Positions 11,360-21,812 of a stretch of DNA of 55,866 nucleotides are shown here, one piece after another. The stretch is from an uncultured Schlesneria sp. Its GTDB lineage: Bacteria; Planctomycetota; Planctomycetia; Planctomycetales; Planctomycetaceae. A model generated the notes under the pieces. That model worked only from the letters and a program-made list of their open reading frames with translations, did no database searches and was not told where the DNA came from. Each line of letters opens with the position of its first letter. Within the stretch, counting starts at the first letter, position 1. The stretch covers positions 1-55,866 of the forward strand of contig CAILLA010000105.1 of assembly GCA_903834925.1 (NCBI GenBank), given 5' to 3'. The translations under genes were made by a program, and so were the position numbers.

Positions 11360-11502
11360 GGTTCTTAGTTCCTTGTTCTTCGTTCTTGGTTCTTGGTTCT
11401 TCGTTCTTCGTTCTTAGTTCTTGGTGCTTGGTTCTTGGTGCGTCGTTTTTTGGATTCTCGGCGTCCTCTTAACGAAGAACGAAGAACGAAGCACCAAGAA
11501 CT
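11360..11502. repeat. GTTCTTGG / CCAAGAAC minisatellite, inverted pair
   Basis: Bases 11360-11446 are imperfect tandem GTTCTTGG, GTTCTTCG and GTTCTTAG units, and 11471-11502 are the reverse complement (AACGAAGAACGAAG, CACCAAGAAC). The two arms could fold into a long imperfect hairpin. They occupy the whole gap between the DUF1592-type gene and the DUF1552 gene. Confidence 0.88.
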
Positions 11503-11506
11503 CTTT

Positions 11507-13966
<2,460 letters not shown>

Positions 13967-14459
13967 ATGCAAAGACCTTCGTGGTGATTAAACGCGTAAG
14001 CTGCTGCTGACATACATACCGCGCGCGCAGAGCAGTATAAAGCCGTACCGATGATTCAGATCCTGGGTTCGCCCCGGTTTCATCGGTGTCGCGAAAGCGT
14101 TCACGAAGACACTTGGAGTTAAAACAATCTCCCGAAAACTCTCGGCGCGTATCCTTGGTCCCGTTCTTGAAAAGGGAAGTGTCCCCAAGGTTGTTCCTCT
14201 GGGCTATTTGACGAGAACAGTCAGATTTAAAACAGGTAAAACGACCTGGGACGAATAATTTTCAAATGAGAACAACGTGTTTGTCGCGACCCTCTGCGAT
14301 TGCGGTTTGAGAAATCGCTGGCAATGACCTGACAACTTTTGATCAATCTATTGATGAATACCCGTGCTTTTATCGGTACAACGGGAACTTATCAGCGTTA
14401 CGCCAAGCCGTGTGCGATGGCGTCGATTCCGTTTTTAGGGCAGTTGGGCAGCGTAGACA
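13967..14459. other. Long gene-free stretch
   Basis: About 490 bases upstream of the haem-protein operon. The operon promoter should lie here. I see no convincing gene; short frames lack ribosome-binding sites. The stretch includes a CGCGCGCG run and sequences (AGTATAAAGC, AAGTGTCCCC) that resemble pieces of the hairpin repeat at 16161-16208. Confidence 0.45.
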
Positions 14460-14592
14460 ATGTCAAACGCATTCATCGAATCGGTAAAAGCAGTCTTCCC
14501 GACGCTTGCGCTTGCTGATCGTCAGGTAGTAACGGCGCTTTATTTTGCTCCTGATCACTCGGCAAGCGCCAGCCAGCCAGCTACAGGCCATC

Positions 14593-14874
14593 CTAGGACT
14601 TGCGCACGTTGTGCAGGCCAATGGTGCGATCGATCGCTTCGGTCGCAGAGTACAAGACTCCCTCGGTTCCCACCCAGATGGCCTTGCCAACGGTGTGTAC
14701 GAGTGGTGGCACGTAATTGCAACCGGCAGAGCTACAAAAGATGTCGGTTTTGTGTGGCAACTTCGTGAGGAAGTCGTCGCTGGCCTTCTCGCTTGTGGGT
14801 TTGCCGAATTGGTCGAGACATTGCCAGATGAAGTGGTCGGCGCCGAGCGTTTTTTTGAGGGAGCGGTCCGACAA
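14593..14874 (-). CDS. Doubtful 93-residue ORF opposite the HNH remnant
   Basis: The frame uses third-position C/G codons heavily (GAC, TTC, ATC, CAC, GGC, AAC), which is what a real gene of moderate-high GC would do, and the peptide (GADHFIWQCLDQFGKPTSEK, GKAIWVGTEGVLYSATEAID) looks protein-like. It overlaps, on the opposite strand, a frame whose last part clearly matches an HNH endonuclease. I cannot identify it and there is no strong Shine-Dalgarno before the ATG. It may be a genuine fragment of an inserted gene or a shadow. Confidence 0.3.
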   Translation of the reverse strand: MSDRSLKKTLGADHFIWQCLDQFGKPTSEKASDDFLTKLPHKTDIFCSSAGCNYVPPLVHTVGKAIWVGTEGVLYSATEAIDRTIGLHNVRKS

Positions 14875-15255
14875 ATCACGGTTAACGCGTACGAACGAAA
14901 CCCAGTCGCTCGTGCTCGCTGTATCGAAGCAAAGGGCGCAAAGTGTTCTGTATGAAACATTGACTTTGGAGCGATCTACGGCTCGTCAGCAGCGGGCTTC
15001 ATTCATGTCCATCACTTTAAACCGTTGGCATCAATCAACGCGCAATACGACGTCAATCCGGTTGAAGACCTATGCCCCGTCTGCCCAAATTGCCATGCAG
15101 TGATCCACATGACCAATCCACCTCGCTCCGTGCAGGAAGTCCAAGAAATGCTGTCTGCGTGCCGGACGTCAAACAATCCAGCCTCAAGGGACACTGCCCG
15201 TTTGGGGACCCGAACAAAGAACGCGTTCCGCAATTCTTCGGAAGAGGTTCCCTGA
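14800..15255 (+). pseudogene. HNH endonuclease remnant with in-frame TGA
   Basis: The plus-strand frame encodes EGAVRQITVNAYERNPVARA, then KGAKCSV, then TGA at 14953-14955. It continues in the same frame with NIDFGAIYG, GFIHVHHFKPLASI, DVNPVEDLCPVCPNCHAVIH and SVQEVQEML. These are the hallmarks of a large family of HNH nucleases: YERNP, a CxxC zinc knuckle, the catalytic HH, and PVCPNCHAxxH. The TGA falls exactly where the second cysteine of the first CxxC is expected (TGT/TGC to TGA). The N-terminal half of the usual protein is not recognisable upstream. This is most simply a decayed gene; a sequencing error or UGA recoding are less likely alternatives. Confidence 0.75.
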
Positions 15256-15401
15256 CGCCAATATAGACAGAGTGTTACGCGTCTGGCTACGTCCGGGTTT
15301 CGTCAGCGCGAGGGAAAAAGGAGTGTCGTTCCCACCCAGAATAAATGGATGACTCCGTCTTTGATTCATGTTAGAATACATCAAGCAAGGAGTTCCAATC
15401 C

Positions 15402-15653
15402 ATGAATATCGCTGTACCAGATCAAGTCGCCGCTGCACTCAGTCGAAAGGCTGCGTTGGCGGGGAAAGATTTGATTACGTTTCTTCAAGAGATCGCGAAA
15501 GACGATTCACTCGACCAAGCCGCGCCACCGCAACGGCGAATCAGTCGCGAAGAATTTCGGACTTTGTTGAAAGAGATCGTTGAGCTGTCACCCGGCTCCA
15601 AGGGGGGAATGAACGATAGTCGCGAATCCATCTATGCCGGATGCGGCGAATGA
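15402..15653 (+). CDS. Putative antitoxin of a PIN-domain toxin pair
   Basis: An 83-residue protein with N-terminal NIAVPDQVAAALSRKAALAG, a pattern like the start of VapB-type or ribbon-helix-helix antitoxins, followed by a charged, flexible C-terminal half that would wrap the toxin. Clear AAGGAG lies at 15387-15392, nine bases before the ATG. Its stop overlaps the PIN toxin start (ATGA), the usual arrangement of antitoxin first and toxin second. It would neutralise the toxin and probably repress its own promoter. The exact antitoxin family is not certain; assignment rests mainly on size and neighbour. Confidence 0.7.
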   Translation: MNIAVPDQVAAALSRKAALAGKDLITFLQEIAKDDSLDQAAPPQRRISREEFRTLLKEIVELSPGSKGGMNDSRESIYAGCGE

Positions 15654-16105
15654 GCATATTGTTGGATACGAATATCTTGCTGAGAGCCAGTGATCGCGGC
15701 CACAACATGCATGCCGTCGCAACCGAGACTCTCATGCGGTTAAATGACGATGATCAGGACTGTGTCCTGGTGCCTCAAGTACTTTACGAGTTCTGGGTTG
15801 TGGCGACTCGCCCGATCGACGTGAACGGCTTAGAGTTGAGTATCGACGATGCAAAACTTGCGATTGAAAAATGGACGACCGCGTACCGAATATTGCTCGA
15901 CGAACGGGGCGTCTACGAATTGTGGGAGTCGCTCGTCATGACACATCAAGTCAAAGGAAAGCCTGCACATGACGCAAGACTTGTTGCCGCAATGCAGCAA
16001 CATCAGGTAACGAAACTTTTGACTTTCAATGTTAAAGACTTCGATCGTTTTCCGGAAATCAGCGTTTATTCTCCACAAGAGATCTTAACCGGAAAGTTGA
16101 TCTGA
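15650..16105 (+). CDS. PIN-domain ribonuclease toxin (VapC-like)
   Basis: A 151-residue PIN-domain protein. The N-terminus MSILLDTNILLR carries the first acidic metal ligand, YEFWVVATRP (around residue 47) the conserved Glu region, and KGKPAHDARLVAAM (around 102-115) plus LLTFNVKDFDRFP (around 123-135) the later acidic residues. Such toxins cleave RNA, often tRNA or rRNA, using divalent metal. ATG 15650, overlapping the antitoxin stop as ATGA, is preferred over ATG 15641 because it gives the standard LLDTN N-terminus. All acidic positions seem present, so it is probably functional. It lies beside a decayed HNH gene and a hairpin repeat, a typical accessory pocket. Confidence 0.88.
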   Translation: MSILLDTNILLRASDRGHNMHAVATETLMRLNDDDQDCVLVPQVLYEFWVVATRPIDVNGLELSIDDAKLAIEKWTTAYRILLDERGVYELWESLVMTHQVKGKPAHDARLVAAMQQHQVTKLLTFNVKDFDRFPEISVYSPQEILTGKLI

Positions 16106-16160
16106 AACGGATCATGGTATCACTGCACACTGGGTCAAACGATCCATGACGCGGACCCTT

Positions 16161-16208
16161 CGGGACACTGCTTTATACTCCGCCGCCGGAAAAATAAAGC
16201 GGTGTCCG
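16161..16208. repeat. Imperfect inverted repeat after the toxin gene
   Basis: CGGGACACTGCTTTAT (16161-16176) faces ATAAAGCGGTGTCCG (16194-16208) with a small mismatch and a 17-base loop. It could terminate the toxin transcript, but sequence like it near 14030 suggests a dispersed repeat. Confidence 0.6.
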
Positions 16209-16305
16209 ATTGACGATTGATGGATCTCAAACGCTGAAATTTGCCACAATGTCAAAATCTCTGTGAGAATAGTTCTACAGTTCCGTCGATGCGTGAGGTC
16301 TGGCG

Positions 16306-17841
16306 ATGTTTCCTGGGGTCCTGGCACTGTTGGAACGATCGTGGCGGGTTGATGCGCGCGCTTGGGGACAGCATCTCATTCGCCTCGGGTTGGTGGTCGG
16401 GATCTATGTCGCGTTGTCGGTCGCGGTCTACACCAGCGCCAGCGTCGGCGCGCCCGGTCTTCGCTTTCTCTCGTATATCGTGCATCTCAATCTCGTTTTC
16501 ATCACAATGACGGGTGTCGGTTTTTTTTCCACCGCAATCTCCGAAGAAAAAGAAGAAGAAACGTTAGGACTGATGTTGATGGCAGGGATCAGTCCGATTG
16601 GCATTCTTTTGGGAAAGTCGATTGGCCGATTGACTCAGATGGTCTTGCTGATCGCCGTGCAATACCCGTTCACGTTGCTGGCGGTCACGATGGGTGGCGT
16701 CACGTCGATTCAGGTTCGAGCCATCTATGCGGCGATGTTTGCGTATTTGCTCATGCTGTCGGGAATTGGTCTGTGTTGTTCAACACTGAATCATCGAAAC
16801 CGAACGGCCGTGACATGGACTGCAGCCTTCGTGGCGATCTATTTCGCCTTCCCCCCGTTTATGATTCGGCTGGTCTTGCTGCCGAATGGACTCACCACGC
16901 TGTTTCCTGAATTTGTGGCTTGGGTGGACGAATCGTGCGTCGTATATCGATTGAAATCGATTCTGGCCTCGGGTTTTCAGGAAACGATATTCAGCCGCCA
17001 GGTCATCAGCAACATGGTGATCGGAGCGATCGGATATTTGCTGTCCGTGGTCTTGTTTGGTTTAGCCGTTCGAGTCCCGTCGACAGAATCGACGTCTCGC
17101 GGCCTGCTGAAACAGACTCGCGGACGAATGCCGTTTGATTCGCCAGGGAGACCAACGATCAATCCTTTCGTATGGAAGGATTTTTACTTTATCGGCGGCG
17201 GTCCATCGGGTCTCGTGTTCCGCGTGGCCCTTATCGTGTTTTCTTACTTGATCGTGTGTGACGTCGCCAATCGCCTGGGTGGCGGGTGGAATTGGGGACC
17301 GCCTCACTGGGGGACCGCGACGGGGACATTTATTTCACTAATGATGTTTGCCGTCACGCTTGACGCAGGACAATTGATGTCACGTTGTCTTGGAGAAGAG
17401 ATTCGCGGGCAAACCCTGGGAAGTTTGTTGACGCTACCCCATTCGACGCTCGAAATTCTTTACAGCAAGCTACTGGGCGTACTTCTGGCCTGTTTACCGG
17501 GTCCCACCGCGATTGTTCTGGCGTTGTTCCTGACATCAGAAGGTCTTAATTGTGCCCACGCATTTTGGGAATACACAGGAGCAATGTTGTTGTTCGCCGT
17601 ACATTTCGTTCTGGTACCACACGTCGCCATGGTCGCCGCGCTGCGTGTTCGCTGGGGGGCACTCGCGCTGGGGATTGGCACGGCAATCGCTGTCGCCTTC
17701 TTGTCATTCGTCACAATTGCGTGTTTTCGCCCAGGGGTGAATAGTCCCATTATTTTTCTCATGAGTTTTGCGATTCTCGCAGTCTGCCTGGCCTGTCATC
17801 TCGGCATGGTGTTGATGACAGAGTCGTCAGTCGCCAGATAG
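16306..17841 (+). CDS. ABC-2 type transporter permease-like membrane protein
   Basis: A 511-residue polytopic membrane protein with about twelve hydrophobic segments arranged as two similar halves. Each half carries the ABC-2 permease coupling motif: SEEKEEETLGLMLMAGISP (around residues 79-97) and GEEIRGQTLGSLLTLPHST (around 363-381), both followed by ILxGK/LYSK-like sequence. This resembles the NodJ/GldF-like exporters that move lipids, polysaccharides or drugs with a separate ATPase. No ATP-binding subunit is encoded nearby, so it is an orphan in this window. ATG 16306 has GAGGT well placed upstream. A strong terminator follows at 17949. Substrate unknown. Confidence 0.8.
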   Translation: MFPGVLALLERSWRVDARAWGQHLIRLGLVVGIYVALSVAVYTSASVGAPGLRFLSYIVHLNLVFITMTGVGFFSTAISEEKEEETLGLMLMAGISPIGILLGKSIGRLTQMVLLIAVQYPFTLLAVTMGGVTSIQVRAIYAAMFAYLLMLSGIGLCCSTLNHRNRTAVTWTAAFVAIYFAFPPFMIRLVLLPNGLTTLFPEFVAWVDESCVVYRLKSILASGFQETIFSRQVISNMVIGAIGYLLSVVLFGLAVRVPSTESTSRGLLKQTRGRMPFDSPGRPTINPFVWKDFYFIGGGPSGLVFRVALIVFSYLIVCDVANRLGGGWNWGPPHWGTATGTFISLMMFAVTLDAGQLMSRCLGEEIRGQTLGSLLTLPHSTLEILYSKLLGVLLACLPGPTAIVLALFLTSEGLNCAHAFWEYTGAMLLFAVHFVLVPHVAMVAALRVRWGALALGIGTAIAVAFLSFVTIACFRPGVNSPIIFLMSFAILAVCLACHLGMVLMTESSVAR

Positions 17842-17917
17842 AGTTTCAATCAAGACTCCAGGAACACTGTCTTTTCGGGATTTCTGCTGATCGCACCATC
17901 CAAAACAGGAGAAGAAT

Positions 17918-17983
17918 CCGAGGATTAACATCCTCGGCTTGCTTAGGATGCGCAACAGATCCCATCGTTGCGCAAGATTTTTT
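17918..17983 (+). terminator. Tandem hairpins after the permease gene; the second is an intrinsic terminator
   Basis: The first hairpin is CCGAGGAT (17918-17925) with ATCCTCGG (17930-17937). The second is TGCGCAAC (17949-17956) with GTTGCGCA (17967-17974), followed by AGATTTTTT. The second has the stem-plus-T-run of a Rho-independent terminator. Confidence 0.8.
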
Positions 17984-18279
17984 GCGATGGTTTCTTGTCC
18001 ATCATCGGCAGATTCTGCCAACTGGGGCATCAAGTTTTCCGATAATAACGATTATTCAGGTGTCTCTTACGCCTTTTGCCGCAACTTTGAAACCTGCAAG
18101 TTTCGATAGATCACGGACGAGTGTTTCACAAATGCAGCAGTCAATTGTGAAACTCATGAAACTGGCGGATCGATCGGGAACAAAATTACTGTGCTCCTGT
18201 GATCCAAGGTTAAGCGACCGGATCAACTGCGAAATCGATACTTCAAATTTATGAAGTCCGCGAACACTTGTTGCTTGGT
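17984..18279. other. Non-coding leader before the autotransporter gene
   Basis: About 300 bases between the terminator and the autotransporter start. The autotransporter promoter should be here. No RNA or operator was recognised. Confidence 0.4.
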
Positions 18280-21168
18280 ATGTGCCGCATCATGCAAAAT
18301 CGTCCCACTGGCTTCGACATTACTCGGTACATCCGCCGCATCAGTGCTGCGGCGATCTGCTCGACCGTGCTCACCATGTCGGCTTTGTCGGCTGCGGATA
18401 TCGACGTTACCAGGGTCGATGATTCTGGAGTAGGATCGCTGCGGCAAGGACTATCGGGCGCTCAAACTGGCGATCGACTCAACTTCAATTCGATTTTGAA
18501 CGGCAGCACATTGCTCAATGGAGCTCCGCTTGCTCTCAACAATGCCGTCACGTTTCTTGATTCAAGCGGCATCAACGTCATCGACAATCACGCCTACCTG
18601 CTGGCGTCTCCCGTAGTAGTCGCCCCTGTTCCACCAGCGACAACCTCGACGACTGCCCCGGCACCATTAACGATCAACTGGAAGGGAACGTTAACGCTCA
18701 ACGGCAACTTGTCTGACACAACGACAGGCGGAGCCTTGATTATGAGTGGACCCGGTACGTTGGTGTTGACCAATGCAAATTCCTTTTCCGGCGGAACAAC
18801 GATCAACGGCGGAACGATTCAGATCTCGAATAGTTCCGCCTTAGGGACGGGAGCATTGACCGCTGGCACCATCGCCGGTACGAAGACACTCAGCCTGGGC
18901 GATTCTCTGGTTGTCCCCAATGCCATCACGCTTTCGTCGGCACTGACCGTCAACTCAGCAGCAGGGACTTCAAACCTGCTCACCGGGATCATCAGCGGAA
19001 CAGCGGCGACTGACTCCCTCAACACGGTTGGCACCGGAACATTGAGGTTAAGCGGGATCAACACCTTTGCAGGTGGAGTACATGTCGCAAACAACAGCAC
19101 TTTAAGCGTCGAAAATAATGCGGCATTAGGGACAGGAACACTCACTGTCGCTGGTGCTTTGAAACTGGATCTCGCCAGTGGACTCGGTGTGACGACCGTC
19201 GCAAATAAGATTTCGCTTGGAAACAGTTTAACGACCAATGTCGATTCCGGTGCGGTAACACTGAGTGGTGCCATCACCGAGACGACCCCGAGTCAATTCA
19301 CCAAGACCGGAGCGGGAACACTTATCCTTGGTGGAGCTAACGCCTACACCGGCGGGACGATCGTCAGCCAGGGGACACTCCAGGGAGACTCAACAAGCCT
19401 GGTCGGCAATATCACCAATAACTCATCGTTGATTTTCAATCAGGGTGGCTCAGGAACGTATGCCGGCAAAATCACGGGAACCGGCGACCTGACCAAAAAC
19501 GGAAATGGAACACTGAATTTCAGCGGCACCAGCAGCCTGCTGACAACAACAATGGTCAATGCGGGAGATCTGCAAGTTACAGGATCGATGACCGGCCCGG
19601 TCAATGTCCTCAGTAACGTTGCGGCACTGAGCGGCACGGGAAGCGTCGGAAGTGTTACTAACAATGGTTTTGTCCAGCCGGGAACCTCCACTGGCATCGG
19701 CACATTGAAAGTGAATGGCGACTTCACACAGCAGTCGGGGGGAACAACCGAAATCAAGATCAATTCGGCGGGTAACAACCCCGGAGTCAACAACGATCAA
19801 CTGAACATCTCGGGCCAGGCGAAACTGGGAGGTGTGCTGGACGTGATCGCTTTAAGTGGCGGGACTTACACTCCTGGGACGCATTATACGATTTTGACCG
19901 CGACTGGCGGCGTGACCAGTCAATTTGCACAAGCTTCAACAAATCTTTCCATGTTTGGCGTTGACGTCCAATATGATGCGAACGACGTCACGTTTCAGTT
20001 GGTACAGACCTCCAGCCTGCGCGCAGCGGCCCAAACAGCGAACCAGGTTTCCGTGGGAACCGCACTCGATAACATCGCTCTTTCTTCCACCGGAGGACTG
20101 TTTGCGATGATCAATAACCTTGGCACGCAGTCGCCCGCTCAACAACGCGCAACGATGAATCAAATGAGTGGCGACGTATTTGGTAGCCTGCAATCGCTCG
20201 GCTTGCAGATTGGCGATCAGTTTCAACAACGTGTGACCAGTGCGCTCGTCAGTAACGGAAGGTTTCTTGTTGGCCCGCAAGGTGGTTTTTATACAAACGA
20301 GAACGTGCGTGGCCAATCTCCCGCACCTGAAGGTTCTATCAAGGGATGGTTCCAGGGGTTTGGAGTTGGCGGCAATCTTCGCAGCGATGGTAACGCAGCG
20401 GGAGTCAATTACAGCCAAGGGGGTGGCGTTTACGGTCTCGACCTGGAAGACGAAGATAACGGGCGGATCGGCATCGTCGGTGGCACGTCGTACCTGGGGT
20501 TTACTGACAGCTACAATGCTAAGGGGGGGGTCACGTCTTATCAGGTCGGCATGTACTCTTTAAAACACGACGAAATGGGGTATCTGTTGGGGTCGGCCAA
20601 CTATGGTTTCAACTCGTATATCACAAATCGAAATGTGACCGGTGCAGGAGTTCCCCAGTTGTTACATGCCGATTACACAGGGAATCAGATCGGGGCGAAT
20701 GGCGAGGCCGGATTGAAACTCGAAGCGGGAATCTTTCGAATCCAACCCTTGGTTGGTTTGCAATACCTGTATCTCTGCCAACAAGGCTTCCAGGAATCGG
20801 GCGGTGCCGCCGGACTGGACGTCGCACGAAGTCGAGCAAACTCGTTGCGGGCAAGTGTCGGAGCACGCGTGTTAATTGATCAATGGGACGGACCTAACGG
20901 TTCAGTCTGGACTCCGTTTTCGCATGCTCGTTTCGTTTCAGACCTGCTGGACAACGACCGAACCATCAACGCTTCGTTTAACGGATCACCGGTCGGCGGT
21001 GCGTTTACGACTCAAGGAACGCGAATCGGTCAAAACTACGGGATCTTTGGCGAAGGACTCGAAGTTCGTGTGAACCAAGCCTGGTCACTATTCGGCGGAG
21101 CCGACGTCATGCTCGGCGATCGGATCACGATCGCCACCGGGTCACTCGCTGCGATGTGCTATTGGTGA
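18280..21168 (+). CDS. Autotransporter with PATR-type beta-strand repeats
   Basis: A 962-residue type V secretion protein. After an N-terminal signal peptide (hydrophobic SAAAICSTVLTMSALSAA, cleavage probably before DIDVTRV) comes a long Gly/Thr/Ser/Asn-rich passenger with autotransporter-associated beta-helix repeats, for example GPGTLVLTNANSFSGGTTI (nt about 18750), GTGTLRLSGINTFAGG (19030), GAGTLILGGANAYTGG (19310) and GNGTLNFSGTSS (19500). The last 280 or so residues, from GWFQGFGVGGNL (nt about 20345), look like a 12-strand autotransporter barrel and end in an aromatic residue (CYW), as barrels do. It should sit in the outer membrane and display the helix outside. The start is uncertain (TTG 18268, ATG 18280 or ATG 18292; none has a strong Shine-Dalgarno). 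Confidence 0.9.
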   Translation: MCRIMQNRPTGFDITRYIRRISAAAICSTVLTMSALSAADIDVTRVDDSGVGSLRQGLSGAQTGDRLNFNSILNGSTLLNGAPLALNNAVTFLDSSGINVIDNHAYLLASPVVVAPVPPATTSTTAPAPLTINWKGTLTLNGNLSDTTTGGALIMSGPGTLVLTNANSFSGGTTINGGTIQISNSSALGTGALTAGTIAGTKTLSLGDSLVVPNAITLSSALTVNSAAGTSNLLTGIISGTAATDSLNTVGTGTLRLSGINTFAGGVHVANNSTLSVENNAALGTGTLTVAGALKLDLASGLGVTTVANKISLGNSLTTNVDSGAVTLSGAITETTPSQFTKTGAGTLILGGANAYTGGTIVSQGTLQGDSTSLVGNITNNSSLIFNQGGSGTYAGKITGTGDLTKNGNGTLNFSGTSSLLTTTMVNAGDLQVTGSMTGPVNVLSNVAALSGTGSVGSVTNNGFVQPGTSTGIGTLKVNGDFTQQSGGTTEIKINSAGNNPGVNNDQLNISGQAKLGGVLDVIALSGGTYTPGTHYTILTATGGVTSQFAQASTNLSMFGVDVQYDANDVTFQLVQTSSLRAAAQTANQVSVGTALDNIALSSTGGLFAMINNLGTQSPAQQRATMNQMSGDVFGSLQSLGLQIGDQFQQRVTSALVSNGRFLVGPQGGFYTNENVRGQSPAPEGSIKGWFQGFGVGGNLRSDGNAAGVNYSQGGGVYGLDLEDEDNGRIGIVGGTSYLGFTDSYNAKGGVTSYQVGMYSLKHDEMGYLLGSANYGFNSYITNRNVTGAGVPQLLHADYTGNQIGANGEAGLKLEAGIFRIQPLVGLQYLYLCQQGFQESGGAAGLDVARSRANSLRASVGARVLIDQWDGPNGSVWTPFSHARFVSDLLDNDRTINASFNGSPVGGAFTTQGTRIGQNYGIFGEGLEVRVNQAWSLFGGADVMLGDRITIATGSLAAMCYW

Positions 21169-21237
21169 TCGATCCAGGCGGACATGTTGACGTTGACGAT
21201 TCGTAATTCGGCCGCCCGGCTTGTCACAGAAGTCGAG

Positions 21238-21262
21238 GCGCACGGGCTGAAGCCCATGCTAC
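21238..21262. repeat. GGGCTTCAGCCC palindromic repeat, copy 2 (inverted)
   Basis: GCGCACGGGCTGAAGCCC followed by ATGCTAC is the reverse complement of the repeats at 4768 and 50883. It lies between the autotransporter stop and the SRPBCC gene. Confidence 0.85.
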
Positions 21263-21350
21263 GAGTTGGCGTTCGCTCCACGATTGCGATCGGCTTCGCT
21301 ATGATCTTGTTTTGTTTGAAGATCACAAAATTCCCCAAAGGATTCGCGGC

Positions 21351-21812
21351 ATGCCGATTTTTGAGAGTCGAACGGAACTCTTTGGTTCCGTCGACCAGGT
21401 TTTTGACTTTCTGATCCGACCCGCCAACCTACAGGCGATCGCACCGCCAGCGATGCAATTTGTGTTCGTGACTCCGCCTGAAGTGATTGAATTGGGAAGT
21501 CGGCTGACCTGTAAGGCTCAGGCATACGGGATGGTTCAGGAGTTGACGTATGAAATCGTCGAACTCAAGTCCCCGTCGCAATTTCGCGAGAAGATGGTGG
21601 AGGGACCGCTCCAGCTCTGGCTGCACGACTATATTATTGAGCCACATGAATCTCATGACCGTGTCACGCTCATCAACCGGATCGAGTTCCAACCGCCGGC
21701 AGGTCTATTGGGATTTATTGTGACTGAAGACAGTATCCTTGAGGCACTTGACGACGGGTTCGATTATCGAAGGAAAGTCCTTCAAAAGAAATTTCTCAAT
21801 CCGAATTCGTGA
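21351..21812 (+). CDS. SRPBCC (START/Bet v1-fold) domain protein
   Basis: A 153-residue protein built like the SRPBCC ligand-binding / cyclase group: an N-terminal strand FESRTELFGSVDQVFDFLI, then ANLQAIAPP, alternating strands (LTYEIVELKSPSQFREKMVEGP, HDYIIEP, VTLINRIEFQPP) and a long C-terminal helix ending RRKVLQKKF. The family binds hydrophobic ligands in a cavity; the ligand is unknown. ATG 21351 is chosen because AAAGGA lies eight bases upstream and the fold begins there. It is cytoplasmic. Its stop directly abuts the end of the convergent YgjP-like gene with no gap. Confidence 0.8.
   Translation: MPIFESRTELFGSVDQVFDFLIRPANLQAIAPPAMQFVFVTPPEVIELGSRLTCKAQAYGMVQELTYEIVELKSPSQFREKMVEGPLQLWLHDYIIEPHESHDRVTLINRIEFQPPAGLLGFIVTEDSILEALDDGFDYRRKVLQKKFLNPNS

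Noticed and set aside
10424-11368. A 314-codon plus-strand frame opposite the DUF1552 gene
   Set aside because: It is antisense to a recognised family over its full length and has no domain of its own.
9922-11502. A possible CRISPR array from the repeated CCAAGAAC units
   Set aside because: The units are contiguous and imperfect, with no regular unique spacers and no cas genes nearby.
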